DNA of 64,000 nucleotides, taken from positions 4,433,351 through 4,497,350 of the forward strand of contig OY987234.1 in the NCBI GenBank assembly GCA_963920705.1, written 5' to 3'. How positions within the stretch are numbered: the stretch's first letter is position 1; every line of letters begins with the position of its first letter. Positions 43,401 through 56,277 of the stretch are shown here, piece by piece. This DNA comes from Odiellus spinosus (lineage: Eukaryota; Arthropoda; Arachnida; Opiliones; Phalangiidae). A model generated the notes under the pieces. It was not told the DNA's origin, made no database searches, and was given only the letters and a program-made list of their open reading frames with translations. Both the position numbers and the translations under genes were made by a program.

Positions 43401-46400
43401 AAGTTATCGGACATTTGGAAAATTTATCGGACAAATGACCAGTGACTTGCGCTTATTTCCATCCCTGACCACAGTTATCTTATGTCCGAGTTGGAAATAT
43501 CCTATTTCGTCTGTTTTTTAATTATAAGTCAAAAGATACTTAGAAAGCTAGAGTGGATGTTTTTGTTTTCTAAAAGTTAATTAAAAGATTATTTTGAGTT
43601 TTAATGTTTTACTTTAGTTTGAGTACTGCTTACTGACTGTTCAAACTTCAAAATAGTTAAAAACATGCCAAATACGATATCAAAACTCAATTCGCGTAGA
43701 AAGAATGACGCTATTTGAAGTGAAGTGCATCCTGTTCAGTTGGACAGGAAAGAATATTTTCGACCTAGGGGCTTGTTTGGACAAAACTCCGTAACCGACT
43801 GGGTTATGAGAAGGCGGAAAAGCTTGTGAAAGTAAATAGGTTTCTAAACCTGAAATCTAAAAGCTTGAAAATGGCAGAAAACCGTTTTTTGTAATTATTT
43901 TAGCAAGAATTCATTCAGGTTCCATAAGAATATGGGAGGGCGCGATTCAATACCCATCCTCGCAAACTTTGTAGCAAAAGTCCGTCTGCTTCTAATCTAT
44001 TTTTCAAGTAAATCGCTCCTGACATCTATTATTAACCCGCGCCACTAACGACCTTGACATAATATTTTGAGTAATAAAAATGGAGCCGACCGAAAAAAGA
44101 TCTAAACGTACAAATGTTGAAAACGAATTTTACGAAGACCAAAGCGACTATTGAAGAAAATATTATATATTTAAACAAAATTAAGGAGGTAGACTTTTTA
44201 CGAGAGCTAAATATATTTTAAAATGATAATTTAAAATTTACTTTAATCTTTTACCTTCAGAATTTAAGCTGGGGGAGTTAAGCCTTTGTTCTTGAACTCG
44301 GGGGAAAATAAACTTCCATGGTCGTTAATAAAAATATTTACTCAAATTTCCGCCAAGGAAAAGAAGGCATCCAATTTATTACCATTTGGGCTGATGCTCG
44401 CCTTACTCGCCATTATAAAGAAAAATAAAATGATATATTCTAACGCCAGAGTGCGTTGTGTTGTATTGCGAAAATTACAGACTAACTTTTGTTACAAAGT
44501 TTGGGAGGATGGTACCAGAGGCTAAAGCTATGCTCCCATATGCTTGTGGAACCTGAATGGATTCTTGATTTTAGTATAAAGGTTGTCATATTGATAAATA
44601 TTGTAATTTTCAATATTTCATAAAATCCGGATTTTTTAGATGGAATTTTTTAAGTGGATTAATCCAACTTAAACCATCCGGTTTTATCCAGACAGGATAG
44701 TTCCGTACCAACTCTGTCTTAAGAGCGCTGCGCTGTAGAGATATGCCTCTTCGGGGAAAAGTGGGTTTCTTGAGACGGTTGGCGCCATCAGCGAGGCAAG
44801 AGGATAATCGGGGGAAAGTCCTAGAATTATATATAAAGATTCTATCACTCTGAGAGTCTGAGTCTCTGACTTCAGTTATTCAATTATTTGCAAAGCTGGC
44901 GCCATCGACCAAAATGAATAATCTGCCACGAATACATGTTTTTTACAGGCTAAAGAGATTTCGAATTCGCGCCTTTTTCAAATATGCGAGGAACACGTAT
45001 TTTAGCCAATTACATCAATTTACGTTTTGTCGACGTACGCGTCACATACGCGACCTTCAGTCTCGTGGTAGGGTGGAGAGGGGAGTTATGTCGGCAACAT
45101 AGAGGATATGGGAAAAGGCATATCTCTATAGCGCAGTGTTGGAAGATCTTTGGTATAAACCAATTAGAAAGTTAATTTTAGAGAAAATATCTCTAAGAAG
45201 CCCCCTCCATCTGTCGCCATACTATAGGTACTAGCCGAAAGGAAATAAAAAAAACTGTAGATGGTGCTCTTCTTCTTCTCAAATCCAATCTACAATGGGT
45301 GAGTCCTTTGGCCTTGAAAATGTTCCCAGCCTTTTTCATGATTGGGGTCTCATTTTATCTGGGGGTAAAGATTGTTTGGGAAGGATTTATTTCCCAGTCT
45401 ACCGAACTCTCTTTTATCTCTTTCCCCAGCCTCTCGCGATGGGTGGACACGCTGTAGGCCAGACGGTGACGGGTCTCAGACAATAGGTTCTATAGTGGCG
45501 ACATCTTCGATATTACGCGTAAAACATACATTACGCGCTATAAACATACATTTATTATTGTAACTAGAAAAAAAAGCACCGTTATTTCAATGATTATGGG
45601 ATTTATGTTTGGGGTTTTACCTTTACTTTTAACTAAAATATTCATTTCGTTGTATAATAGGCGAATTACGACCCGGTAATCGAGGAGTGGTTTTCGCTGA
45701 TAAAGTTGGACCCGAAAAGCTTCCGAAAAGTGTACAATCTATTAAAAATAGATGACTACGAAGAGGTTTTAACGGGGGAAAGAGTTCTGATCATAAGCAA
45801 AACGGATCTGACGATGATAATCGGTTTGGTCATGAAATACAGTCCGGAAACGATGCGACTAATCGCTGCAAGAGGAGGACTTTATTTTTCCGATGCCATT
45901 CACTCGGAATATCTCCACTATATTTACAATAAATCATTCGTGACAAACAGCCCCGAAATGAGAGAAATAGCTCAAATAAGGTCCATATCGATATTCTTAC
46001 TAAGTATGAATTCAAATATAAGGTATTTAATTCACACAGAGACACTGCAATTTAACTGATAAATATATTTATTTATTTTTTCGACAAAGTTTCTAAGCTA
46101 AAACGTCATCATCAGGTTACAAAAATTACACTCTGTACTTATACTTTTTTAAACAAAATCTTCTGTTATTTTATCCTTTATGAAAAAACTCTCATGCTAA
46201 GTTTTTTATATAATTATAATATTTAAACAAAGACAGTTCGGTATTGTGACTTTAGTACCTGCGACGTAGTAATGAAATTGTTTGCAGGCAAACACTATAG
46301 CCAACATCTCTTTTTCGATCTGTGCATATCGATATTGTTTAGGAGTAAAGGGTGTAGAAGCGTATTCTATTGGTTGTCCCGCCTATTGTCCCCAATTGAC

Positions 46401-49400
46401 TCTCATCAACTGAGAGCGTTATAGCCATCTTTGGGTTATAAAATTCCAATATCGGTGCTAAAGTTTCTAAATCTTTAAGGTTGTCATAGTGTTTCTGGTG
46501 CTCAGGTATCCTTTTTGAGTAGCGTTGATAACAGAGCAGTATCAGAATTGGAGTCTGGTAAGAAACGGACGACATAATTGATCATTCCTAGAAAGCTTTG
46601 TAGTGCCGTTTTGTTAAGTGGTGGTGGCACGGAACATATGGCTCTGACCTTTTGCTGGATCAACTTTTGCACCTTCGGATATGATATTTCGCAAGAACTT
46701 GACTTTATGCATAGCGAATTATGCTTTCTTCGAACCAAAACATAGTCCCACTTTGATGCCGCGGTCCAGAACCTTAAATATGGCGATTTTACGCGTTTCT
46801 GTATTTGGTGTACTGATTAGAAAATTATCGATGGAAATGTGTACTTATGGAAATTGGTTAATTTCGTATTTGGTTCTCATCACTTGTTGTCATATTTCCG
46901 TACCGGTGGCCACGCCACAATTGATTCGGGTATAGCGATAACGTCCAAAACGTATCGCGTAGGTGCATAACCTCGAGCTTTCTTCAGTGACTGGCTATCT
47001 GCCAGAAAGCGCTTTGAACTTCTAAAACGGTAAATATCCTGGAACCGCTCCACTCGGAGAATATCTCTTGAGGAGTTGGTAAAGTGTAAGGCTGTCGTTT
47101 TATAGCTGCGTTTAAATTTCCTTGGTCCAAACAGATGCGTACATCGATTTCCATTTCACCGTGACAATTTTGTGTTTTGTGATTTTCCAATTATATTTTG
47201 TATTTGGGAACAACTACCATCGGGTGCACCCACTTTGAAGGTTCGTTAACCGGAAGAATGATACCATACAGCAGCATTCTGTTCAGTTCTTTTCTAAATG
47301 TTTGTCTATAAGCATACGGGATCTGGCGAGCCGCTGATATACTTATGGTATCATTAGGGCGAAGTTTTATGTCCAGGTAGTTTACTTACGGAATTGAACG
47401 CTGCTGGATATGGCTTTGTCAATTGGTCATATGTGAATCCGAATGAGTCCGTTTTCGCGATTGTAATGTCGCCCAGTTGTTACGATATGTTTCCGATTTA
47501 AAGAGTTGATCTTGCATGATGGTACCCGGTGCATGGTCCCAGTGGATGTCGATGGTGTTGAATTATTCCAAGAGATACATAGGCCATTGCGCCAAGTATT
47601 GGAAAACGGTGTTCAGTCGTTACATAGAATGGATAAGTAGATGCCGCTGTACAAGAAGCGCACGGAAGGTCAACGATTCCAATTATCCGTACAGTGTCCA
47701 GAGTAGGCGGTTACAGTGTATTCCGGTTTCCGAAGCATTGGACGATACGGTAATTCTTGGTACATTGTTTGGGTAATAATGTTTACTTGTGAACCTGTGT
47801 CCACTTCGAATGTAGTTGGTTTATCGAAGAGGTAAGGTTCATCATAAATTTTGTCTTAATTCTTTCGAATGTTCAGCTGTTGCACTGTAGTTGATTTAAT
47901 GATCATAAACTCAAGGTGATATAATACGAAAAATATCCGTTGTTATGATACCGCTGTGACTCGTTGAAGTGATATCCTTGAGTCTCATAGTCTTCGTAGT
48001 GGTCCATCTCTAGCGGGTCATCCGCATGGTTTTCTATTTGGGTTTCTTTTAGTTCGCTTGTTGATCGACGTACCGCTGCCTAGTGACCAGGAGCGAGACA
48101 ATTAAGGCATGTCATGTTGCTTACAGGGCACAGTACTTGCTCGTATTGTGTTCCACAGGAGCGACATCTCTGCCTTCAGTCAGTAGAGGATGCGGAGTGA
48201 TTGATCGGTGTGTAAATAGTCGGCGTGTATCTCTGATTATTTGATTGGAAATTTTGTAGATGGTAATTGTGTGATCGATTAGGTATTTGTAGTTGTGAAT
48301 GTTGACGATACGGTCTGTGATTGTGTCTGTTCACGAGGTCGAGATCGGTTTCAGGCAGTAATAATTTGCGAAGTGTTTCTTTCCTTATCCCTACTACAAT
48401 TAGAGTTGTAATGATTGTGTCGGTTAGATTATCAAATGCGCAGACTTTAGCCTTGGTCTTTAAGGTCAGTTAGGAATCATCAAAAGATTGATTTTCCGTT
48501 TGTTTGATTATGAACAGTACATATTGTAGATTCGCAAGATTCTTACGAAGAGCATTACGTTTACCAAATGCTTCTAAGATTACTTTTACCATGAGTTGGT
48601 CCGCACTTGAAAAATCTTCAAAGATTTATATATGCTACGTCCGGCGGGATCGAGGACGTGCAAAAAGTTATCTTGTTGAGTCCCAATTTTGCTGCGCCGA
48701 ATATGTTTCATAAAGGATTCCTTGTAGTCTATCCAAGCTGTTGCTGGATCCGCACCGGGAATAAATTGCGCTGGACTTTTAAATGAGATCAATTTATCAC
48801 TATCGCGGATTTAATATTTTTAATCGTATCCCGACTCTATCACCATGTTGAGATTAAGGATTCCCGTTTAGTTAAATACTATCTTTATTCTCTGAGCGTC
48901 ATATTAAAAGTGCCATTCAGTTTACAGATAAACTCGTAAGCAGATAAAATCACCTGATGTCTAAAACAATATCTAGAACTTCGAGTTATCACGAAACCTG
49001 TGTGGAATATAAATGCCTTTAAACCTTGTTCTAAACGTATATGAAAATCGATTAAATATACTTAAAGTCTAGGGAAATAAGCTGAAAATATGGGCAATCT
49101 AGAACAAATCAGGAACAATCTATTTCCAGTGGTAATTACGAGTACTATTAATGCTTAGCAAGAATTATAATCCCCAAAGTTCTTTCAAAACTGACCATTT
49201 TTATGTTAAAATAAAATCTTGCGGCTCCTGCCAAACCATGCCAAAAAATTTACAAATAAAATTCTACTAATTTTTAGACACGTTTTTGGTGTTCAAATTA
49301 ATTTCTAAAGTTTGGTAATATTTGAATAAAAGTAAATATAAATTCGGGCCAATCATATTATTTCGGCCTTTAACAGCGCACGTAATATCATAACATTAAA

Positions 49401-50087
49401 ATAAGAGGCAGACTTTTGACGCTCAAGGTCTTGGCCATCAAACGCCAGGTTATTATATTAATGTGAGGACATTGCAAGCGCTGTTGAAATATTATGATTG
49501 GCCGAAATTTATATTTATTTTTATTCAAACTTTAGAAACATCTAAAACGCGTTTAAAAATGGTTTTGAAAATTCCCGTATTCGTTTTTTGGCATGGCGAT
49601 ACCATAAATGAATTCAAAAGCTGTTCCACTCTTAGCTCGAAGTTTCCCTATAACTTTCGACTCGGCCGTAATTATCAAAATGGCGGGCCCGCTCCCCCCG
49701 CCCCCACCGGAAGTCCTGGCATTTTTCCCCTTTGGTAATCACCTCCAGTTCTTTCAATTACCGTTGGAATTTGAATGTTCCTAATTTGTTAACTAGGTTC
49801 AATACTAATTTCCCCGAACTACTTGTTTTCATTGCAGTTTCCACCCATTCTTCGAGAGCAAACCCTTCGAGTTCGTGGATTTTCATCTAAAATATGCCAT
49901 CGACTATTTCACTTGGAGGAAACCGGTTGAAAGTGCGACTGATTTGGGCATCTCGGCTATGCTCGTACCGTTCTATTTCTTATTCATGCTTCTTTTGTTC
50001 TCATCCAGCGTTCTAACGCTAGAAATTATATTCCACGCGCAAGATGGTTGGTGCAATAATAATAGACGAATTCGCTACGCATGGTAG
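40307..50087 (+). CDS. Ionotropic receptor copy B, C-terminal half (5 exons)
   Basis: Joined exons 40307-40471, 41610-41760, 42898-43103, 45661-45980 and 49838-50087 give 363 codons in one frame. The first four exons have exactly the same lengths (165, 151, 206, 320 nt) and phases as copy A, and the product has the same S1-end, M1, M3, S2 and M4 order. It should therefore be a divergent ligand-gated cation channel of the IR type. No stop interrupts any exon although the introns have taken in a MULE piece, a hAT-like MITE, a family-1 MITE and a Gypsy fragment. Whether the copy is still correctly spliced across the 3.9-kb last intron is unknown. As with copy A, the 5' exons were not found. Confidence 0.8.
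41610..41760 (+). CDS. IR copy B exon: M1 and start of pore
   Basis: 151 nt, acceptor TATACATAG, donor GTAAGT. Encodes VIITLGISIMVISSIMTLNW, then KIALKLFQNVWDNTSLLCAE. Phase 1 at its end, as in copy A. Confidence 0.8.
41774..42050 (+). mobile_element. MITE family 3-like copy in IR copy B intron
   Basis: The left end TATAAATCGGTAATTTACCG starts 13 bp after the exon donor; the right end is near AAACGGTAAATTACAAG. The interior is diverged from the other copies. Confidence 0.5.
42052..42800 (+). mobile_element. MULE-derived element with AACGGCACA inverted ends
   Basis: The left side has GGCTTGAGCCCGAGG and tandem CCTTAAACGGCACATTTTTT units (42070-42235). The right side has the inverse, AATGTGCCGTTTCGGGTTAT, AAAATGTGCCGTTTTCGATG and CTTGAGCCCACC. 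Between them is a MULE transposase remnant at 42288-42745. The element lies in the intron between the M1 and M3 exons of IR copy B and explains most of its extra length over copy A. Confidence 0.75.
42288..42745 (+). pseudogene. MULE transposase C-terminal remnant
   Basis: The frame reads DTFVELIGISPSTDYEEFSD, then FPPSLWASTPTTDPRTTNGA, then EN-stop-HMQLGSEFYKSHPNVFV and CIEALKNIQVTTEL. The order P-x-x-W, R-T-N-N/G-x-E, then HPN-(I/V)-F and a lysine-rich helix is that of the C-terminal part of Mutator-like (MULE) transposases. A TAG at about 42448 stands where a Trp codon would be expected. Catalytic domain and N-terminus are absent. Confidence 0.75.
42898..43103 (+). CDS. IR copy B exon: M3 and start of S2
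   Basis: 206 nt with acceptor CAAATTAG and donor GTTTGT. It is nearly identical to the copy A exon; the clear changes include T to A in SRLMASRVKP and P to R in IIIDRFIFENM. The near identity here, against the more diverged S2 exon, could reflect gene conversion or constraint on M3. Confidence 0.85.
43233..43467. mobile_element. 235-bp hAT-like MITE in IR copy B intron
   Basis: Starts CAGGGACGGAAATAAATTTT and ends with the inverse GCTTATTTCCATCCCTG. The interior holds repeated TTATCGGACATTTGTCCAGTGACCCC-type units, partly inverted. CAGGG-GGAAATAA ends are typical of hAT MITEs. Flanks GACTATGT and ACCACAGT do not make a clear 8-bp duplication. Confidence 0.7.
43470..44714. other. IR copy B intron 3, no recognised feature
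   Basis: AT-rich intronic sequence. A short frame MEPTEKRSKRTNVENEFYED at 44080-44151 is not supported by anything else. Confidence 0.5.
44715..45155 (+). mobile_element. MITE family 1, full-length copy in IR copy B intron
   Basis: The left terminal repeat GCGCTGCGCTGTAGAGATAT, then GCCTCTTCGGGG; the right terminal repeat AAAAGGCATATCTCTATAGC, then GCAGTGTTGGAAGATC. The interior has TATCACTCTGA, GCAAAGCTGGCGCCATC, TTCGAATTCGCGCCTTTTTC and GGTAGGGTGGAGAGGGG. Best example of the family in the window, ~430 bp. Confidence 0.8.
45661..45980 (+). CDS. IR copy B exon: S2 ligand-binding lobe
   Basis: 320 nt; acceptor TATAATAG, donor ATAAG|GTCCAT as in copy A. Encodes ANYDPVIEEWFSLIKLDPKS, then GERVLIISKTDLTMIIGLVM, and ends NSPEMREIAQI. 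Confidence 0.75.
46235..47190 (-). pseudogene. Gypsy reverse transcriptase/RNase H remnants
   Basis: Successive broken frames give EIDVRICLDQGNLNAAIKRQ, IFTVLEVQSAFWQIASH, VHISIDNFLISTPNTETRK, KTALQSFLGMINYVVRFLPD, LAPILEFYNPKMAITLSVDE and AQIEKEMLAIVFACKQFHYY. These follow RT motifs from the LDxxDLN/A strand to the RNase H QIEKE-LAIVFA helix. The catalytic Y/F-x-D-D box reads IDN, and there are stops and shifts, so it is dead. Confidence 0.8.
48586..48792 (-). pseudogene. Gypsy gag fragment
   Basis: The frame MISFKSPAQFIPGADPATAW continues IDYKESFMKHIRRSKIGTQQ. P-x-x-F-x-P-G-x-D-x-x-x-x-W-x-x-Y/W-x-x-x-F is the usual start of retrotransposon gag proteins. It stops early. A downstream minus-strand stretch near 48180-48080 translates to CRSCGTQYEQVLCPVSNMTC and then LNCLAPGH, a CCHC-type knuckle region. 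Confidence 0.65.
49236..49598. mobile_element. MITE family 5, ~360 bp inverted-repeat element in IR copy B intron
   Basis: The left arm (CCATGCCAAAAAATTTAC, TTTCTAAAGTTTGG, TAAATATAAATTCGGGCCAA) and the right arm (TTGGCCGAAATTTATATTTA, CAAACTTTAGAAAC, TTTTTTGGCATGG) are inverted over about 170 bp. A half copy lies at 50685-50830. Confidence 0.8.
49838..50087 (+). CDS. IR copy B last exon: M4 and C-terminus
   Basis: The acceptor is TTCATTGCAG. Encodes FHPFFESKPFEFVDFHLKYA, then M4 around LVPFYFLFMLLLFSSSVLTL, ending RIRYAW with TAG at 50085. An extra base compared with copy A shifts the frame after RYA and shortens the tail by 11 residues. Confidence 0.85.
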
Positions 50088-50099
50088 GAAATCAGATAT

Positions 50100-50340
50100 T
50101 TTTCCCGATAAGAAGCCGAGATTTTTCAACACTGAACTAATATTTAAAGATCCGCCTCTTGTTGGGAAAAGTGATATTCGAGATTCCATATAAAAAGTTC
50201 TATCTCTCTGATGACCGTCAATTATTCGCGAAATTGGCAGAGCCATCTACCAAAATGGGTAATCAACCACAAATATGCGTTTTTCAAGGCTAAAGAGATT
50301 TCAAATTCGCGTCTTTTTCAAATATGCGCGGAACACGTCA
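50100..50340 (+). mobile_element. MITE family 1, truncated copy after IR copy B
   Basis: Matches the left half of the 15990-16480 copy and sits in the same place after the stop codon (AACACTGAACTAATATTTAA, GATCCGCCTCTTG, TCTGATGACCGTCAATTATT). It ends at GCGCGGAACACGTCA. Confidence 0.7.
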
Positions 50341-50684
50341 TTGAGGTTATTAATCTCTAAATTATCATTAATTGCCAATTAATCATACCTATAAATTGGG
50401 GGTTTTAGGCGGGGTATTTATTTTGAATAACTTTTTGGTTTCTCTAAGCGGTACTACAGTTTAATAATATGGGTTTTGGGTGGGGAACACTTTTTTAAGG
50501 GGATAATAAATTTAGGGAAGTTTCTTCTTTAGATGTCAAAATGGGTTTAGGTTAGATTGGGTTAGGTTAGGTTTACGTAATTATTAGCTTTAATGGCGAG
50601 AGGGAACGATGCATATTAAGACTTTTTTTGTTTAAACTTGAAGCTAATAATCTATTAGCTTTTGAATGTAATTTCGGAATCACC

Positions 50685-50830
50685 ATGCAAAAAAAAGTGT
50701 CTGAGAATTTGTTCACAATTTTTAGACACGGTTTTGGTGTTTAAATTAAGTTGTAAATGTGGTACAATTCGAATGTAAGTAAATTTAAATTTGAAGCAGT
50801 CATATTATTTCAGCCTTCAACGGTACTTGT
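50685..50830 (+). mobile_element. MITE family 5, half copy
   Basis: ATTTTTAGACACGGTTTTGG, TAAGTAAATTTAAATTTG and GTCATATTATTTCAGCCTTC align with the left arm at 49236-49400. Confidence 0.6.
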
Positions 50831-50837
50831 AATAGTA

Positions 50838-50880
50838 CGGATAAAGACGACCTAGGTTTTTCTTAGGTCGTCTTTATCCG
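50838..50880. repeat. Perfect 17-bp hairpin, 9-nt loop
   Basis: CGGATAAAGACGACCTA pairs with TAGGTCGTCTTTATCCG. Followed by a unit that recurs at 57950-58135 (CCTAGGTAGTCTTTATCAG...GTGCGAAGCAACCTCTTTTT). Confidence 0.9.
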
Positions 50881-50979
50881 TTTTTTGGAAAATATTTAAT
50901 AATAATAAAATCTTTGGAGTAGTAGACTAAATCTACTAACTATAATTTTAAAGAAATTGAATTGCTCTTTCTCTAACAA

Positions 50980-51060
50980 TTAATTTGTGTCCCTTCACGG
51001 GTTTGATTCGAGTTAGACAACGGCCTTTTTTAAGGGTGCGAAGCAACCTCTTTTTTGTAG
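50980..51060 (+). mobile_element. Repeat family 6 fragment
   Basis: GTGTCCCTTCACGGGTTTGA and GGGTGCGAAGCAACCTCTTT. The two words also pair in the 28-kb foldback arms and at 58060-58135. Confidence 0.6.
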
Positions 51061-51679
51061 AATTTATTTTTCCGCGGGTAAGAATTATTTACATTTTTTA
51101 CGCAGGTAAGAGTACTCGATTGACCATCACACCACGTTTATTCAGACTGTCTGGATACCTCTTGTTATATTATTAAAATATATTGTAAAGTAAACCTTTT
51201 AGGTGCGCATTTTGAGTACTGCTCAGAACCAAACAAATTTCGTCTTTTTATTCCCCCAAAAAGGTGGCGCCACATTTCCCATCAATCAATATCAATTCGA
51301 GCTAAAGTACGTCTTTTGGAGCCCTGTTGGACATCGTGGCGCCATCTAACAAAACATGTAATAAGATTTACTCAAAGTAAAATTTTGATTGGCTGGTATC
51401 CCCTTTTCTACATGGAAAGAGATGGTGGCCGATTTAAATGAGTTGAGAGGAGGGAAGGGGTAATACGCTGACTTTAAACCTTAATTTTGGAGTAATTAAA
51501 CGGAATAATTAAATATTTGAGTGGAGCAAGGGACTTTTTTATTACTGTATTTCTGTTTTATCAACAAAATAGGGCTTTTTATTTTTCGTTCAGGCTCCCG
51601 TTAAAAAATAACGGTTGATATAAAACTGAGCGCAATAATGAAAATATTATTTATTTATAAACTCTTGTTTCCTAATATG

Positions 51680-51726
51680 TTTTCTTTGTTTTGTTTTGTT
51701 TTTTTTTTTTTTTTGTTTTTTTTTGT
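51680..51726. repeat. Poly-T tract
   Basis: TTTGTTTTGTTTTTTTTTTT-type run; simple sequence. Confidence 0.9.
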
Positions 51727-51959
51727 TAAAGTGAGGTTGTCACGTGAGAAAAATATGCATTTTTCTAATTTTCAAAATCATTTGTATTTTGAAATGCTAA
51801 CAGCTTTCGGAATAGAATAAGCAATCAATTCGTATAATGACAGATCGTAATATACAGGGTGGTTCAGATAAGAAACTAAATAGTTTCTATGGAGAAATAA
51901 AATTAAAATTGAGCGCGTGATGTCAGTTTTACGATGGAATTTACTCTCGCCATAGAGAA

Positions 51960-52420
51960 TAACGCTAAAAGGGTCAATTTCCAAATTCCCTGACCTTTTT
52001 CGGTCAATTTCCAAATTCCCTGACCTTTTGTGTCAATTTCCAAATTCCCTGACCTTTTGGATCAATTTCCAGATTCCCTGACTTTTCCCTGACCTTTTGG
52101 ATCAATTTCCAGATTCATTGACTTTTCCTTGACCTTTTGGATCAATTTCCAGATTCCCTGACCTTTTGGATCAATTTCCAGATTCCCTGACCTTTCCCTG
52201 ACCTTTTGGATCAATTTCCAGATTCCCTGACTTTTCCCTGACCTTTTGGATCAATTTCCAAATTCCCTGACCTTTTGGGTAAATTTCCTAATTCCCTGAC
52301 TTTTCCTTGACCTTTTGGGCCAATTTCCAAGTTAACCGACTTTTCCCTGGCTTTTCGGGCCAATTTCCATAATTCCCTTAATTTTCCAGGTTTTCCAGGT
52401 CGTGTAAGAACCCTGAATAT
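51960..52420. repeat. ~29-bp minisatellite (CAATTTCCAGATTCCCTGAC) with hAT-like end
   Basis: About fourteen units of TTTTGGATCAATTTCCAGAT, then TCCCTGACC, some with an added TTTTCCCTGACC. The right end runs into CCAGGTTTTCCAGGTCGTGT, then AAGAACCCTG, the inverse of the CAGGGTTCGTAC terminus seen at 14554. The same design recurs at 56935-57562. Confidence 0.9.
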
Positions 52421-52465
52421 TCGAAAATATGGTGACATCCTCACTTTAAAATTTCTAGTTGAGTA

Positions 52466-55110
<2,645 letters not shown>

Positions 55111-55111
55111 A

Positions 55112-55420
55112 TTAATTTACATTACGATTAATTACTGATCAATTTACATTACGATTAATTACTGATCAATTTGCATTACGATTAATTGCTGATCAATTTT
55201 AAGTACGATTAATTGCTGATCAATTTTAATTACGATTAATTGCTGATCAATTTTAAATACGATTAATTGCTGATCAATTTTAAGTACGATTAATTGCTGA
55301 TCAATTTTAAGTACGATTAATTGCTGATCAATTTTAAGTACGATTAATTGCTGATCAATTTTAAGTACGATTAATTTCTGACCAATTTTAAGAACGATTA
55401 ATTGCTGATTAATTTAAAAT
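55112..55420. repeat. 27-bp minisatellite (CGATTAATTGCTGATCAATT)
   Basis: About eleven units of TACGATTAATTGCTGATCAA plus TTTTAAG. Each unit contains the palindrome TGATCA and the word ATTAAT. It lies in TASK intron 1. Confidence 0.95.
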
Positions 55421-55650
55421 CAAATTAATTTCAAATCCGATTAATTGCTGAATAATTTCAAAAACGATTAGTTTCAAATACGATTATTTAATGATTAATT
55501 TCAAATACGATTATTTAATGATTAATTTCAAATACGATTATTTAATGATTAATTTCAAATACGATTATTTAATGATTAATTTCAAATACGATTATTCAAT
55601 GATTAATTTCAAATGCGATTAATCATTGATTATTTCAAATAAGATTTATC
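55421..55650. repeat. 27-bp minisatellite, second type (CAAATACGATTATTTAATGA)
   Basis: About seven units of TTTCAAATACGATTATTTAA plus TGATTAA, related to the preceding array by the shared ACGATTA word and the same period. Confidence 0.95.
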
Positions 55651-55880
55651 ACTCGTTCATTTCAAATAAGAACAAATACTGGTTAATTTCAAAAAGAAGT
55701 AATTAGTAATTTCAAATAGAAATAAAACTAGTTAATTTCAAATAGAAATAAAACTAGTTAATTTCAAATAGAAATAAAACTAGTTAATTTCAAATAGAAA
55801 TAAAACTAGTTAATTTCAAATAGAAGTAATTACTGGTTAATTTGAAACAGAAGTAATTTCTGGTTAATTTCAAATATGAA
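55651..55880. repeat. 26-bp minisatellite, third type (TTTCAAATAGAAATAAAACT)
   Basis: Five near-identical TTAATTTCAAATAGAAATAA plus AACTAG units, flanked by diverged ones. It keeps the TTAATTTCAAAT half of the previous type, so the three arrays form a graded series. Confidence 0.95.
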
Positions 55881-56277
55881 TTCTGTATTTCAGAACTAGC
55901 AAGCACATTGCTACTTATTACTAAACTTTTCATCGATCTATGCCTGTGTAGTTTATTTCTTAGATTTTTCCCAACCGAAGGTTTGGGCTCAATATTGGAA
56001 GGTTAACATTTAGGGTTAAATATATCTCCGATTTAAGTAGATTTCTTTCGTGTATATGGCCAGTGGTGGTTGAAACCCCGCCTTATTATCGGAAAATTAT
56101 AAATATCAGATTTTGCTTTCGTGAGAGTTAAAGAAGAGTGCTGTTGTCTCTGAGTGGATTTATTTGTTTGTTTTATGCAAATGAATAATATCAGAATATA
56201 TTATAATTCAGTTGATCTACTATATACCTATATAAAGTTTATGAAAAATAATATAAAACTCCCAGCTTTTTTAGTAG

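Larger units (their letters stand above)
46012..48985 (-). mobile_element. Broken Gypsy-type LTR retrotransposon
   Basis: Inserted in the last intron of IR copy B; copy A, apart from its own insertion, lacks it. Reading on the minus strand, remnants come in the order gag (48792-48586), a zinc knuckle (about 48180-48080), reverse transcriptase (about 47190-46690) and RNase H (about 46580-46235). The order and motifs are those of Gypsy/Mag-like elements. A primer-binding-site-like sequence TGGTGATAGAGTCGGG on the minus strand (48845-48830) abuts a TGTTGAGA...-ended putative LTR from 48846. Integrase and a second LTR are not visible. Boundaries are estimated from where alignment to copy A breaks. 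Confidence 0.75.

Noticed and set aside
43093-43521. 142-codon plus frame
   Set aside because: It starts in the IR copy B M3 exon region in another frame and then translates the hAT-like MITE; not a gene.
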